From assembly GCF_002744715.1 (NCBI RefSeq), contig NZ_KZ319367.1, positions 303,785-367,784 on the forward strand: 64,000 bases of DNA, given 5' to 3'. Of this stretch, positions 46,787 to 57,149 are shown piece by piece; position 1 is the stretch's first letter, and each line of letters opens with the position of its first letter. The position numbers were made by a program, and so were the translations under genes. The notes beneath the pieces are model-generated. The model worked only from the letters and a program-made list of their open reading frames with translations, made no database searches and was not told where the DNA came from. This DNA is from Marinobacter profundi. Its GTDB lineage: Bacteria; Pseudomonadota; Gammaproteobacteria; Pseudomonadales; Oleiphilaceae.

Positions 46787-47992
46787 ATGGAACAGGTTAA
46801 CGGCACAAACAACCGTCAGCGGGGCGCCATTCTGCCGCTGGTCGCCATTTCGCTGTTGGTGATTCTGGGCATGGCGGCCCTGGCCCTCGATATGAGCAAT
46901 GCGCATCTTGAGAAGACCCGTTTGCAGAACGCGCTGGATGCGGCGGCCCTGAGTGCGGCCAAGGTGCTGGACCAGACCGGCAATGTCGGGCTGGCGGATG
47001 CCGCCGGCCAGACAACGTTTTCTGCCAATGCCGCAGCCCCTGGCAACAGTGGGCTGGGAGAGGCGATGGCCAGTGGCACCCTGAGTCTGACCCTGGAATT
47101 CTCCTCCACGCTCAATCCGTTTATTGCCGGCACCACGCCGGCCCAGTATGTGCGGGCGAGCGTGGCCAGCTACGGGATTGCTGAATGGTTTGCGCCGGTC
47201 TTCGGGTTTAACGACCTGGCCATTGCCGGCACTGCCGTTGCCGGCCCCAGCCCTTCGCTGCAAAAAGCCTGCAACGTGGTGCCGATGATGGCCTGCGGTA
47301 CCCCCCAGGAGGAAAGCCCGCCCGGTACCACCTTCGGTTACAGCTGGGGGGAGATCGAGCAGCTGAAAATTGGCTCCGGCACCAGTTCCGAGGTGGGTAA
47401 TGGCAATTTCTACCTGATCCGCCTGGATGGCAGCGCCGGTGGCGCGGATTTGCGGGAAGCCGCCGCCGGCAAGTTCGATGCCTGCCTGAGCACCGGGGAG
47501 GACGGCAATATCGAGACCGAGCCCGGCAACACCGTGGGCCCGTTTGCCCAGGGCATCAATACCCGGCTGGGGATCTATAACGGCCCGGTTAATGCGGCGG
47601 ATTACCCACCGGACTGGTTCTCCCAACATGAACCCTATACAGAAACCGATTACCAGAACCAGACAGTGCCGGCCTATGACCTGGACTGGTACCTGGCCCA
47701 GTATGCCGCCGTGGACCCGAATTCTCCCCCCAGCGGTTACCCCGGCCGGCGCATCCTGACCCTGCCGGTGGGCAACTGCGACGGCCTGGCCAACGGTCAG
47801 GACTCCGTGGAACTGTTGGGGTTCAGTTGCTTCTACATGGTGGATGAAATGACACAGCAAGGTCAGGCCGTGTTCTATGGTCAGTTCAAGGATGACTGCG
47901 GTGGCAGTGGCACGCCGGGGCCGACCCCCGGTGCCGGCCCCGGGCCCCACATCATCCAGCTTTACAAGGATCCGGATACGTTCGACAGCTGA
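46787..47992 (+). CDS. TadG-like pilus assembly protein
   Basis: 401 aa with GGGGAGGG before ATG 46787. The N-terminal Tad domain is RQRGAILPLVAISLLVILGMAALALDMSNAHLEKTRLQNALDAAALSAA, a TadE/TadG-type membrane helix with a charged heptad after it. The remainder is a periplasmic domain rich in Gly/Pro/Asn containing four cysteines likely to form disulfides (for example ACNVVPMMACG and NCDGL). No complete MIDAS motif was seen, so it is a TadG N-terminal relative rather than a proven von Willebrand protein. Confidence 0.8.
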   Translation: MEQVNGTNNRQRGAILPLVAISLLVILGMAALALDMSNAHLEKTRLQNALDAAALSAAKVLDQTGNVGLADAAGQTTFSANAAAPGNSGLGEAMASGTLSLTLEFSSTLNPFIAGTTPAQYVRASVASYGIAEWFAPVFGFNDLAIAGTAVAGPSPSLQKACNVVPMMACGTPQEESPPGTTFGYSWGEIEQLKIGSGTSSEVGNGNFYLIRLDGSAGGADLREAAAGKFDACLSTGEDGNIETEPGNTVGPFAQGINTRLGIYNGPVNAADYPPDWFSQHEPYTETDYQNQTVPAYDLDWYLAQYAAVDPNSPPSGYPGRRILTLPVGNCDGLANGQDSVELLGFSCFYMVDEMTQQGQAVFYGQFKDDCGGSGTPGPTPGAGPGPHIIQLYKDPDTFDS

Positions 47993-48053
47993 CAGCCATA
48001 AAGGCCGCAGCGCACGAAGTGGGATGCAAGGAAGTGGCAAGGAAGGAACTGAC

Positions 48054-48515
48054 ATGAACGGACATCGACTGACAGGCAAACGACAACAGGGCATCGCGGC
48101 ACTGGAATTTCTGCTGACCGCACCCTTCCTGTTGCTGGTGGTTATTGCGGTGAGCGAGCTGGGCTGGGCCTTTCACCAGTATCACACCATGACCCGGGCG
48201 GCGCGGGATGGCGCCCGGCACCTGGCCTCCCATGCCATAAACAACAGCATGGGGTTTATCTTTCTCAGCAGCGCCGTCGTTCAGGAAGCCAGCAATCTGG
48301 TTGTCTACGGCAATACCCTGGGTGCCGGCGACCCCCTGTTGCCCGGCTGGTCCGCCGGCGATATCTCGGTCTCCAGCCCCGACCCTTCCCATGTCACCGT
48401 GAATGCCACCTATAACTATGTCCCGCTGGTTGGCCAGATCCCTGCGTTCTACGGCGGGGAGCCTGTCAGCATGGCCTTTTCAATGCAGAGCACTGTGCAG
48501 ATGAGGGCGCTATGA
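48054..48515 (+). CDS. tadE: TadE-like pseudopilin
   Basis: 153 aa from ATG 48054 (AAGGAAGGAAC upstream); the longer open frame before it overlaps tadG and is not family-like. The N-terminus KRQQGIAALEFLLTAPFLLLVVIAVSELGWAF has the TadE pattern, including a Gly before the cleavage site and Glu at +5. It overlaps the next gene with ATGA. The family is processed by TadV and is needed for pilus assembly. Confidence 0.85.
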   Translation: MNGHRLTGKRQQGIAALEFLLTAPFLLLVVIAVSELGWAFHQYHTMTRAARDGARHLASHAINNSMGFIFLSSAVVQEASNLVVYGNTLGAGDPLLPGWSAGDISVSSPDPSHVTVNATYNYVPLVGQIPAFYGGEPVSMAFSMQSTVQMRAL

Positions 48516-48997
48516 ATATCAGACTGCAATCCGGGTTACATACGGTGGAGTTTGCCATTGTCGGCTCGATGTTTTTCATCCTGCTGTTTGCCGCCATTGA
48601 GTTCGGCCGTCTGATGTTCGTCTGGAACACCCTGGACGAAACCAGCCGCCGGGCGGCACGGGTGGCGGTGGTCTGTCCTATCGAGCACAGCGCCATCCGG
48701 CGGGTGGCAATGTTTGACGCTCCGGTTTCGGCAGGAGAAAGCCCCGTGCTGAAAGGCCTGAATGAAGTGCACATCAACATTGATTATCTGGCAATGACCG
48801 GCGCCGAGCTGGCAGACCCGGTCGGTGACTTCCTGGACATTGCCTTTGTACGCAGTGAAGTCAGCGGTTTTCAGCACCAGCTGATCATTCCGTTCTTTTT
48901 CCAGCAATTTGAACTGCCGCCATTTATCACGGTGTTACCCCGGGAAAGCCTCGGCGTGTCACCTGAGGGAACCGGCTGTTTCGGATCGGTCAGCTGA
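48512..48997 (+). CDS. TadE/TadF-like pseudopilin
   Basis: 161 aa. N-terminal QSGLHTVEFAIVGSMFFILLFAAIEFGRLMFVWNTLDETSRRAARVAVVCP, the TadE/F helix with Glu at +5 after Gly. The C-terminal domain has two cysteines (VVCPIE and GCFGSVS). Second pseudopilin of the pair, probably TadF; the symbol is left empty because E and F cannot be told apart securely. Confidence 0.82.
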   Translation: MNIRLQSGLHTVEFAIVGSMFFILLFAAIEFGRLMFVWNTLDETSRRAARVAVVCPIEHSAIRRVAMFDAPVSAGESPVLKGLNEVHINIDYLAMTGAELADPVGDFLDIAFVRSEVSGFQHQLIIPFFFQQFELPPFITVLPRESLGVSPEGTGCFGSVS

Positions 48998-49019
48998 CGG
49001 CGCAAGGAAGGGGGAGTCT

Positions 49020-50201
49020 ATGAAAGCACGCATGAATGTATTGGTTGCGGGGCGCAATGCCCAGGAGTTGCAGGAGCTTGAGCGCATACTTGAGCACCAG
49101 ACCGACCTCAGGCTCAGCACGCGGCTGATTACCAATGGACATTCCGATCCGCTGTACAACATCGTGGACCTGCCGGATGCGCTGATCTTCTGCACCACGG
49201 TTGCCTGGGAAGACGAATTGAGCTCGCTGGATGCGCGACCGGCGTCCGGTCGCGTCCCCACGGTCGTCACCGGGCCTGACAATACCCAGGTCATGCGCAC
49301 AGCCATGAGGGTGGGAGCACGGGACTATTTCAGCTTTCCGGTGCCGCGGCAGGAGCTGGTTGATTCCCTGGACCGTATCGCCCGGGAGCTACAACCGGCC
49401 AGTACCGAGGCTGGCGGCCTGATCTCGGTCATCAACGCCAAGGGTGGCTCCGGCGCCAGCACGGTTGCGGCGACCCTGGCCCACAGCCTGGTGGAAAAGA
49501 TCGACCAGCAGGTTGCCCTGCTGGATATGGACCTGCAATTCGGTCACCTCGCGTCCTACTTTGATCTGCCGGAAGCGGGGGGACTGGTGGATGCCATCCT
49601 CCGCGCCGACAGCATGGACCGGCTGGCGCTGGAGGGCCACATGATGAAGCACAAAAGCGGCCTCCATCTGTTGGGTAACAGCTCGGACCAGCTGCTGGTG
49701 CCCGGTGATATAGATGAAAACCAGCTCCACAAGCTGCTGGCGTTGCTGCGTTCCCGCTATGAGCACACCGTGGTGGATCTGCCTCGCCAGATCGACGGTG
49801 TGACCGGACTGCTACTGGAATCCTCCGAACGGGTGCTGCTGGTTCTGCAGCAGAGCATCTGTCACGTTCAGGATGCGCGCCGGATGCTCCATTACATGAG
49901 GCATTACATGGGCATTGCAGACGAGCGAATCGGGGTGGTGGTCAACCGCTGGGACAAGCGCCTGGCGCTTACCATCGGTGACATTGAGAAGGCGTTGGGG
50001 ATTGATGGCGTGACCTGCATCCCCAACGATTTTGCGAAGGTCGCGGAAAGCGCCAACCTGGGAATCCCGTTGCTCGAGGTGGCGCCGGCGTCTCCGGTCA
50101 GCCGCAGTATGGTGCGGCTGGCGGAAGATCTGAGTGGCAAGAAAACCGTAACCGCACAGTCCGGCTTCGGTCGGGTCTGGCGCAAACTGGCAGGCGCCTG
50201 A
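49020..50201 (+). CDS. cpaE: CpaE/TadZ pilus localisation ATPase
   Basis: 393 aa from ATG 49020 (GGGGGAG upstream). N-terminal receiver-like domain ([21 protein letters not shown] ... [22 protein letters not shown]), then a MinD/ParA-type domain with the deviant Walker [22 protein letters not shown] near residue 143 and [17 protein letters not shown]. TadZ positions the pilus machine, usually at the cell pole. Upstream of tadA, the normal order. Confidence 0.92.
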   Translation: MKARMNVLVAGRNAQELQELERILEHQTDLRLSTRLITNGHSDPLYNIVDLPDALIFCTTVAWEDELSSLDARPASGRVPTVVTGPDNTQVMRTAMRVGARDYFSFPVPRQELVDSLDRIARELQPASTEAGGLISVINAKGGSGASTVAATLAHSLVEKIDQQVALLDMDLQFGHLASYFDLPEAGGLVDAILRADSMDRLALEGHMMKHKSGLHLLGNSSDQLLVPGDIDENQLHKLLALLRSRYEHTVVDLPRQIDGVTGLLLESSERVLLVLQQSICHVQDARRMLHYMRHYMGIADERIGVVVNRWDKRLALTIGDIEKALGIDGVTCIPNDFAKVAESANLGIPLLEVAPASPVSRSMVRLAEDLSGKKTVTAQSGFGRVWRKLAGA

Positions 50202-50211
50202 GGAGGCAGTC

Positions 50212-51573
50212 ATGGCACTGGGCAGAATGAGCGAATTTAACCGGGCAGAGCCGGAACCACCCCTGGTTCAGGCTGCGGGAACAACCGCCCTGCGGGTGGA
50301 AGAAGAGCAGGAACGGGTCTGGAAACAGAAAATTCATCAGAAGCTGATGAAGGTGCTGGATCTGTCGCTGCTTGGCACCCTCGGGCGGGAAGAGGCTGAG
50401 CGGCAGTTGCAGGATATCGGGCAGCGGCTGATCGCCGAGGAATCGGTGCCGCTGTCGCTGACGGCCCGCCAGCGCATCATCCGCCAGATCCAGGACGATA
50501 TCCTGGGGTTGGGGCCGCTGGAGCCGTTGCTGGCAGACAAAACCATTTCCGACATCCTGGTGAATGGTCACGACAGTATCTATGTGGAACGCAATGGCAA
50601 GCTCGAGAAGGCCAACATCACCTTCCACAGCGATACCCATTTGCTGAACATCATTGACCGTATTGTTTCCAGTGTGGGGCGTCGGATTGATGAATCCTCA
50701 CCGATGGTGGATGCCCGTCTCAAGGACGGTTCACGGGTCAACGCAATCATTCCCCCGCTGGCGGTGGATGGCCCGCTGCTGTCGATCCGGCGATTTTCCA
50801 TCGGCCGGCTGTCGATGGAAGCGCTGATGGAAAAGGGCACCCTGACGCAGTCGATTGCCGACCTGCTGGCAGGCATTGTCCGGGGCCGGCTGAATGTGCT
50901 GATTTCGGGTGGTACCGGCTCCGGTAAGACTACCTTGCTCAACGTATTGTCCGGCTTTGTGCCGGACGACGAGCGCATCGTCACCATTGAAGACTCGGCG
51001 GAACTGCAGCTGCAGCAGCCTCATGTGGTACGGCTGGAAACCCGGCCACCGAATATCGAGAACAAGGGTGAAGTGACCCAGCGGGACCTGGTCCGTAACA
51101 GCCTGAGGATGCGTCCGGACCGCATCATCGTAGGGGAGGTGCGCGGTGCCGAGGCGCTGGACATGCTGCAGGCGATGAACACCGGCCACGACGGCTCGAT
51201 GACCACGCTCCATGCCAACACGCCACGGGATGCGCTGATCCGCATCGAGAACATGGTGTCGATGAGTGGCACTACCATGCCGGTCAAGGCCATCCGCTCC
51301 CAGGTTGCCTCCGCCATTGACGTGGTCCTGCAGGTGGAGCGCCAGGAGGACGGCACCCGCCGGCTGGTCAGTGTCCAGGAGATCAACGGCATGGAAGGGG
51401 ATGTCATCACCATGTCGGAGATTTTCACCTTCCGCCGCCGTGGCCGTGATGAGGAGGGGCGCGTGCAGGGCAGTTACCGGGCCACCGGCATCGTGCCCCG
51501 CTTCCAGGAGCATCTGCAGCAACGGGGTATCCCGCTGCCATTGTCGCTTTATGATCCGGACTTCGAGGGCTGA
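50212..51573 (+). CDS. tadA: Tad secretion ATPase TadA/CpaF
   Basis: Hexameric type II/IV secretion ATPase that powers pilus extension and retraction. 453 aa, AGGAGG before ATG 50212. Walker [14 protein letters not shown] near residue 240, the Asp box ([11 protein letters not shown]), Walker B region [36 protein letters not shown], and the N-terminal block [32 protein letters not shown] typical of CpaF. Confidence 0.96.
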   Translation: MALGRMSEFNRAEPEPPLVQAAGTTALRVEEEQERVWKQKIHQKLMKVLDLSLLGTLGREEAERQLQDIGQRLIAEESVPLSLTARQRIIRQIQDDILGLGPLEPLLADKTISDILVNGHDSIYVERNGKLEKANITFHSDTHLLNIIDRIVSSVGRRIDESSPMVDARLKDGSRVNAIIPPLAVDGPLLSIRRFSIGRLSMEALMEKGTLTQSIADLLAGIVRGRLNVLISGGTGSGKTTLLNVLSGFVPDDERIVTIEDSAELQLQQPHVVRLETRPPNIENKGEVTQRDLVRNSLRMRPDRIIVGEVRGAEALDMLQAMNTGHDGSMTTLHANTPRDALIRIENMVSMSGTTMPVKAIRSQVASAIDVVLQVERQEDGTRRLVSVQEINGMEGDVITMSEIFTFRRRGRDEEGRVQGSYRATGIVPRFQEHLQQRGIPLPLSLYDPDFEG

Positions 51574-51576
51574 GCC

Positions 51577-52560
51577 ATGGACGTGCTGGGAGACAAACTC
51601 TGGATTTTTCTTGCTCTGGTCTTTGTGGCGGTATTCCTGCTGTCCCAGGGGCTGGTGATTCCGGTCTTCGGCGAAAGCCGGGGTGCCCGCAAACGGCTGA
51701 GCCAGCGAATGCAAAACCTGGCGAGTGCAGACGGTGACCAGCACCGGGTATCCCTGCTGCAGGAACAGTACTTGCGGGATCTCTCCCCGCTGGAGAAACG
51801 ACTGGAATCAATGTCGATGCTGCAACCCCTGGTGGTGCTGATCGCCCAGAGCGGCTACCGCACCCGGGCTTATCGGGTGCTGCTGCTGTCAGCGGCCCTG
51901 GCCGTGCTGGCGGGCTTTGTCGGCTACAACCTGACCAAGGTGTTGTGGGCGCCGCTGGCACTGGCTCCCATGGGCGCGATGATTCCGTTCCTCTACCTGC
52001 GCAGCAAACGCAGCAAACGGATTGCCAGAATCGAAGAGCAGTTGCCGGATGTGGTCGACGTTATCATCCGCGCGCTGCGGGCGGGGCACCCGTTTATCGA
52101 GGCGATTCGCCTGGTGTCCACCGAGATGCCCAGCCCGGTGCGAGAGGAGTTCCAGACCACCTTCAACGAGATCAATTACGGCGGCGACGTTCGTGCTGCG
52201 TTGTTCGGATTGCTGCAGCGGGTGCCCAGTGTACTGGTCATGGCGCTGATTACGGCGGTGCTGGTGCAGCGGGAATCCGGCGGCAACCTGGCTGAGGTGC
52301 TGGAGAAAATCGCCTCGGTCATTCGTGGCCGTTTCCGCTTCCAGCGCCGGGTCCGGACCCTGTCCGCAGAAGGCCGGATCTCGGCATGGGTACTCACCAT
52401 GACACCGTTTGTGCTGTTTGTGCTGATCTCGTTGGTGAACCCGGACTACATGCCGATGCTGACCGAGAGCCCCCGGGGCGGCGATATCATCCTGCTGGCT
52501 CTGGTGTTGATTGTGGTCGGGGTTTTCTGGATCAAGAAGATCCTCAATATCAAGGTGTAG
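51577..52560 (+). CDS. tadB: Tad inner-membrane protein TadB
   Basis: 327 aa, starting 3 bp after the tadA stop. Hydrophobic segments at the N-terminus, near 105-135 and at the C-terminus (TPFVLFVLISLVNPDYMPML; IILLALVLIVVGVFWIKKI). The GspF-type cytosolic domain is RIEEQLPDVVDVIIRALRAGHPFIEAIRLVSTEMPSPVREEFQ. Works with TadC as the platform. Confidence 0.93.
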   Translation: MDVLGDKLWIFLALVFVAVFLLSQGLVIPVFGESRGARKRLSQRMQNLASADGDQHRVSLLQEQYLRDLSPLEKRLESMSMLQPLVVLIAQSGYRTRAYRVLLLSAALAVLAGFVGYNLTKVLWAPLALAPMGAMIPFLYLRSKRSKRIARIEEQLPDVVDVIIRALRAGHPFIEAIRLVSTEMPSPVREEFQTTFNEINYGGDVRAALFGLLQRVPSVLVMALITAVLVQRESGGNLAEVLEKIASVIRGRFRFQRRVRTLSAEGRISAWVLTMTPFVLFVLISLVNPDYMPMLTESPRGGDIILLALVLIVVGVFWIKKILNIKV

Positions 52561-52571
52561 GGAGAACGACC

Positions 52572-53528
52572 ATGGATTATCTGATCGGAGTGCTCAACAA
52601 CCTTTTTCACGACCCCCAGATGGTGCAGATGACCTTTATTGCGCTGATGGCAGTCGCCGTGTTCTGCCTGGCGTTGGCGGGCATGTTCCTGATGTCGACC
52701 CTGTTTCACCCGGTCCGTAACCGCCTGCACAGCGTGGTCGCCCCCGACGCTGGCGACAGCCCGAAGGAAGGGCCTTTCGCGCCTGCGGTGAAGGCCCTTT
52801 CTCCTTATCTGGTGCCGAAAAAGGACAAGGAACGGAACCGGACCCGGGCGCGGCTGGTTCACGCCGGTTATCGGGGCGAAAACGCCCTGGCCAATTTCTA
52901 TGCCATCAAGACGCTGCTTATTATCGGCTTGCCGCTGGCGGTATTTTTCGGCCTGCGCTGGGTACCCGGGGTTACCTCACTGCAGGTGTTGCAGGCCGCC
53001 GCGGTTGCCGTACTGGTTGGCGCCATTGGTCCGAACTATGTGCTTGGCAAACGGATTGAGCGACGCAAGCGCCGGCTTTACAACGGCTTTCCCGACGCCC
53101 TCGACCTGCTGGTGGTCTGCACGGAGGCAGGCTATGGCCTGAAACCTGCGCTGCAGCGGGTATCGGACGAACTGGTGGTAGGACACCCCGATCTGTCGGA
53201 GGAGCTGGCGCTGGTGAACAGTGAGATGCGCGCCGGGGTTGACCGGGTCGACGCCCTCAAGAACCTTGCCGAGCGCACCGGTCTGGACGAAATTGCCGGC
53301 CTGGTTGCCTTGCTCAGCCAGAGCCTGCGGTTTGGCACCAGCATTGCCGAGTCCCTGCGGATCTATTCCGAGGAATTCCGGGACAAACGCATGCAGCGCG
53401 CCGAAGAGGAAGCCGGCACCATTTCCACCAAGATGGTGTTCCCGCTGGTGCTGTGCATGTTCCCGGCCTTCTTCGTGGTAGCCATCGGGCCGGCGGTGAT
53501 CGGTCTACTGGATCATTTCCAACGCTGA
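52572..53528 (+). CDS. tadC: Tad inner-membrane protein TadC
   Basis: 318 aa from ATG 52572 (GGGAGAACGACC upstream). Helices near 20-45, 115-160 and at the C-terminus (VFPLVLCMFPAFFVVAIGPAVIGLL). GspF-type region RKRRLYNGFPDALDLLVVCTEAGYGLKPALQRVSDEL and GTSIAESLRIYSEEFRDKRMQRAEEEAGTISTKM. Partner of TadB. Confidence 0.93.
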   Translation: MDYLIGVLNNLFHDPQMVQMTFIALMAVAVFCLALAGMFLMSTLFHPVRNRLHSVVAPDAGDSPKEGPFAPAVKALSPYLVPKKDKERNRTRARLVHAGYRGENALANFYAIKTLLIIGLPLAVFFGLRWVPGVTSLQVLQAAAVAVLVGAIGPNYVLGKRIERRKRRLYNGFPDALDLLVVCTEAGYGLKPALQRVSDELVVGHPDLSEELALVNSEMRAGVDRVDALKNLAERTGLDEIAGLVALLSQSLRFGTSIAESLRIYSEEFRDKRMQRAEEEAGTISTKMVFPLVLCMFPAFFVVAIGPAVIGLLDHFQR

Positions 53529-53590
53529 ACGGCCGGGCTGAACTGCAAGGATAGGCTGCTGGCAAAGAACAATAACCTGGAGTAATGACC

Positions 53591-54535
53591 ATGACTGCAC
53601 CAAGCAAACCCGGACTGCGCCGCAGAGTTTCAGGACTTGCGGCGGTATTTACCGCGCTGGCCCTCGCCGGCTGTGCCAGCGGGCCTCAGGCGGTAACCGA
53701 AAATCCCTATTCAGAATTGTATGAAGGCAAGTCTGAGCTAGCATTCTCCACCCTGATGCCGGTGAGCTCGGCGGAGGAGGCGATTGTCCGTGGCGATGCG
53801 GCGTATCGCAGCGGCAATCTGGACCAGGCCGTGTTCGAGTACATCCGGTCACTGGAGTTGAAACCGGACAATGCGGAGGTGTTCTACAAAATCGGCGCCA
53901 TCAACCTGCACAAGCAGGCGCATACCAAGGCGGCTTCGGCCTTTCGGCTGGCGCTGGAGCAGGATGCGAAACATCCGGGCGCGCTGGAAGGCATGGGGCT
54001 GATGCTGATGCAGCAGCGGGATTACGAGCAGGCCCGGGGTATGCTGGAAGCCGCCGTGGCGGCCGATGACCGCCGCTGGCAGGCCTATAACGGCCTCGGT
54101 ATCCTGGCAGACCTGCGGGGTGATTTCCCGGAAGCCCGGGATTACTATGACAAGGCCCTCGGCATTTCACCCCGCAATGCCCGTATCCATAACAACCTCG
54201 GCTATTCCCTGTATCTGGTCGGCCACTACAACCGGGCCGAGTACCAGTACCACGCCGCTCTCAGTATTGATCCTTGGCACGAACGTGCCTGGCGTAACCT
54301 GGGCCAGCTCTATACCCGGCTTGGGCGCTACGACGAGGCACTGGATGTTTTCAGCAAGGCAATGGACGAGGCCGATGCCTGGAACACCATGGGTTATATC
54401 CGCATGAGCGAAGGCGACTACAAGCAGGCCGAAGAATTCTTCCGAAAAGCGGCCAAAGTGTCCCCCAGCTATCACGAGACGGCCAACGACAACCTGGCCC
54501 AGGTCCGTCGGTTGATTGCCCGCGGCGGAGACTGA
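53591..54535 (+). CDS. tadD: TadD TPR lipoprotein
   Basis: 314 aa from ATG 53591; an ATG six bases earlier is too close to the GGAG at 53579-53582. Signal with lipobox ALAGC near residue 28. From about residue 60 onward there are five to six TPR units (EAIVRGDAAYRSGNLDQAVFEYIRSLELKPDNAEVF; IHNNLGYSLYLVGHYNRAEYQYHAALSIDP; AWRNLGQLYTRLGRYDEALDVFSKA). In the family it helps the secretin reach the outer membrane. Last gene of the Tad run. Confidence 0.92.
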   Translation: MTAPSKPGLRRRVSGLAAVFTALALAGCASGPQAVTENPYSELYEGKSELAFSTLMPVSSAEEAIVRGDAAYRSGNLDQAVFEYIRSLELKPDNAEVFYKIGAINLHKQAHTKAASAFRLALEQDAKHPGALEGMGLMLMQQRDYEQARGMLEAAVAADDRRWQAYNGLGILADLRGDFPEARDYYDKALGISPRNARIHNNLGYSLYLVGHYNRAEYQYHAALSIDPWHERAWRNLGQLYTRLGRYDEALDVFSKAMDEADAWNTMGYIRMSEGDYKQAEEFFRKAAKVSPSYHETANDNLAQVRRLIARGGD

Positions 54536-54657
54536 AACGACCGTTACCCGACGCCCCGACGCGCTCCGGGGCGCAGGGTACCTTTGCGCTGCATCATTTG
54601 CCCACCGGCACTTAAAGTCTATGCTTTGCTGTATAAACGAGCCGCCAGGAGCCCTTG

Positions 54658-57147
54658 ATGACAACCCCCCTTCCATTAACTGTGGATCAGGTTTACCACC
54701 GTTGCCCGTCGGACCAGTTCGACTTCGATACTACCGCCTCCCTCGAGCCCCTAGACCTTCCTTGCGGCCAGGAGCGGGTCATCCGGGCGCTGGAATTCGG
54801 CGCACGGATGAAGAACCAGGGCTTCAACCTGTTTGTGCTTGGCCCCTCAGGCGCGAGCAAGCACGAACTGGTGGCGCAGTTCCTGAAGCAACACGCGGCG
54901 AAGGAAAAAGCACCCCCGGACTGGTGTTACGTGTTCAACTTCGAGTTTCCGGACCGGCCAACCGCCATTGAATTGCCGGCAGGCGAGGGCCGCCAGTTCA
55001 AGGCGGATATGAATACCCTGGCGGATGAGTTGCGCACCGCCATCCCGGCGACCTTCGAAAGCGAGGAATACCAGGGGCGGCTGCAGGAGCTGCAGGAAGA
55101 GATGTCAAAGCGCCAGCACAAGGGGCTGTTTGCCATCCAGGAAGAGGCCAATCGCAGCAACATCGCCATGATTGCTACCCCGGCGGGCTTTACCTTTGCG
55201 CCGATGAAGGACGGCGAGGTCATGGACCCGGAGGAATATCAGAAGCTGTCGGATGATGAGCGCACCCTGATTGAAGCCAAGGTGGAGGATCTGCAGAAGA
55301 AGCTGCAGCAGACCATCCAGCAGGTTCCCCGCCTGCGCAAGGAAGTGCGTGAGCGGGTCCACGCCCTCAATGAGGAGATGACCCAGCTGACCCTGGGAGG
55401 ACCTATCGGCGAATTGCGCGAGAAGTGGCGTCACTCGGACGCCGTGGTGGCGTTTCTCGATGCCGTCCGGGAGGACGTGGTTGGTCACGCCGAAGCGTTC
55501 CGTGACGAGGACGGCAGCGGCACACCGGCCGGCTTGCTCGGACGCTATCGGGTCAACCTGCTGGTGGATAACGCGGATACGGTAGGGGCTCCGGTGATCT
55601 ACGAGGATCTGCCCAACCACCAGCATCTGACCGGGCTGATTGAGCACCGGGTCCGCCAGGCCGCCCTGCACACCGATTTCTCCCTGGTGCGCGGCGGTGC
55701 GCTGCATCGTGCCAACGGCGGTTACCTGATCCTGGATGCCCGCCGCGTGCTGACCCAGCCGATGGCCTGGGAGAGCCTGAAGCGGGTCCTGTTCTCCCAT
55801 GAAATCCGTATCGAGTCCCTCGAACATCTCTATGGCCTGGTGAGTACGGTCAGCCTGCAGCCGGAGGCCATTCCGGTGTCGGTCAAGGTGGTGCTGCTGG
55901 GGGATCGCATCCTGTATTACCTGTTGTCCCATTACGATCCGGATTTCCTCGACCTGTTCAAGGTGGAGGCGGATTTCGCCGATGATCTGGACCGTGACAA
56001 CGAGTGTTACACCACCTATGCCCGGATGGTTGCCACCATGGCAAGGGAGGCGGAATTGCGGGCGCTGGACCGGTCCGCCGTGGCACGGGTGATCGAGCAC
56101 GCCAGTCGCCTGGCCAACGACCAGCGCAAGCTGACCGGTCATGACCGGGTGATCCGGGACCTGATTGCGGAAGCGGACCACTGGGCCGACGTTGCCGGCG
56201 AAGACGTGATCACCGCCGGCCATATCCAGCAGGCCATAGACGAGCGGATCTACCGGGCCAGCCGGGTTCGTGACCGCAGTCTCGAACAGTTCAGTCGCGG
56301 TATTGTGCTGCTCGCCACCGAGGGCGAGCAGGTTGCCCGGGTGAACGGCCTCTCGGTATGGCAGCTGGGCGCCTCGATGTTTGGCCAGCCGACCCGGATT
56401 ACCGCCACGGCGCGGCCGGGCAAGGGGCAGGTGGTGGACATCGAGCGGGAAGCCAAGCTCGGTGGCCCGATCCACAGCAAGGCAGTGATGATCCTGTCAC
56501 GGTTCCTTGCCAGCCGCTATGCCGGCGATGGCGAATTGTCCCTGTCGGCCAGTCTGGCGTTCGAGCAGTCCTACGGGGGCGTGGAAGGAGACTCGGCCTC
56601 GGTGGCGGAAACCTGTGTGTTGCTGTCGGCAATTTCCCGGGTGCCGCTGCGCCAGTTCTACGCGGTGACTGGCTCGATGAACCAGCATGGTGAAGTCCAG
56701 GCCGTTGGCGGCGTGAACGAGAAGATCGAGGGTTTCTTTGATGTCTGCAAACAGGCCGGCCAGGTGGACGGTCGTGGCGTGCTGCTGCCGGCCAGCAACG
56801 TGGAGCACCTGATGCTGAGGCAGGATGTGTGCGAGGCGATCGCAGCCGGACACTTCCGTATTTTCCCGATTACCGACATTAACGAAGCCATCGGCTTGCT
56901 GACCGGACTTGAAGCCGGCGATCCGGACGATAACGGTGTCTTTCCGGAGGGCAGTTTCAACCGCAAGGTTGCGGACCGGCTGGCTGAGTTTGCCAGGGTC
57001 AGCCATGCCCGGGATGACGACAACGGTGCGGACGCTCGCCGGAATAACGACGATAACGGCAAGGATAGCAACGACAAGGATAGCAACGGCAAGGATAGGA
57101 ACGGCAAGGACGATGGCAAAGACAAGGGTAACGGGGAGGGCAGGTGA
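54658..57147 (+). CDS. Lon-like ATP-dependent protease (COG1067 type)
   Basis: 829 aa from ATG 54658 (AGGAG 6 bases upstream). N-terminal nucleotide-binding-like part has a strongly degenerate Walker A (LGPSGASKHELV), then a coiled-coil insertion (about residues 125-250) and the second AAA-like region (RGGALHRANGGYLILDARRVL). The C-terminal S16 protease domain has catalytic Ser in GVEGDSASVAETCVL and Lys in GGVNEKIEGFFDVC. An unusual ~45-residue Asp/Asn/Lys/Gly tail ends the protein. Follows tadD by 122 bp and overlaps the stress-protein gene. Substrates unknown. Confidence 0.88.
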   Translation: MTTPLPLTVDQVYHRCPSDQFDFDTTASLEPLDLPCGQERVIRALEFGARMKNQGFNLFVLGPSGASKHELVAQFLKQHAAKEKAPPDWCYVFNFEFPDRPTAIELPAGEGRQFKADMNTLADELRTAIPATFESEEYQGRLQELQEEMSKRQHKGLFAIQEEANRSNIAMIATPAGFTFAPMKDGEVMDPEEYQKLSDDERTLIEAKVEDLQKKLQQTIQQVPRLRKEVRERVHALNEEMTQLTLGGPIGELREKWRHSDAVVAFLDAVREDVVGHAEAFRDEDGSGTPAGLLGRYRVNLLVDNADTVGAPVIYEDLPNHQHLTGLIEHRVRQAALHTDFSLVRGGALHRANGGYLILDARRVLTQPMAWESLKRVLFSHEIRIESLEHLYGLVSTVSLQPEAIPVSVKVVLLGDRILYYLLSHYDPDFLDLFKVEADFADDLDRDNECYTTYARMVATMAREAELRALDRSAVARVIEHASRLANDQRKLTGHDRVIRDLIAEADHWADVAGEDVITAGHIQQAIDERIYRASRVRDRSLEQFSRGIVLLATEGEQVARVNGLSVWQLGASMFGQPTRITATARPGKGQVVDIEREAKLGGPIHSKAVMILSRFLASRYAGDGELSLSASLAFEQSYGGVEGDSASVAETCVLLSAISRVPLRQFYAVTGSMNQHGEVQAVGGVNEKIEGFFDVCKQAGQVDGRGVLLPASNVEHLMLRQDVCEAIAAGHFRIFPITDINEAIGLLTGLEAGDPDDNGVFPEGSFNRKVADRLAEFARVSHARDDDNGADARRNNDDNGKDSNDKDSNGKDRNGKDDGKDKGNGEGR
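57055..57114 (+). repeat. 15-bp tandem repeat in the Lon-like protease tail
   Basis: Four in-frame 15-bp units at 57055, 57070, 57085 and 57100 (type AACGGCAAGGATAGC) code for NGKDS, NDKDS, NGKDR and NGKDD. The surrounding tail is the same composition. Confidence 0.8.
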
Positions 57148-57149
57148 CC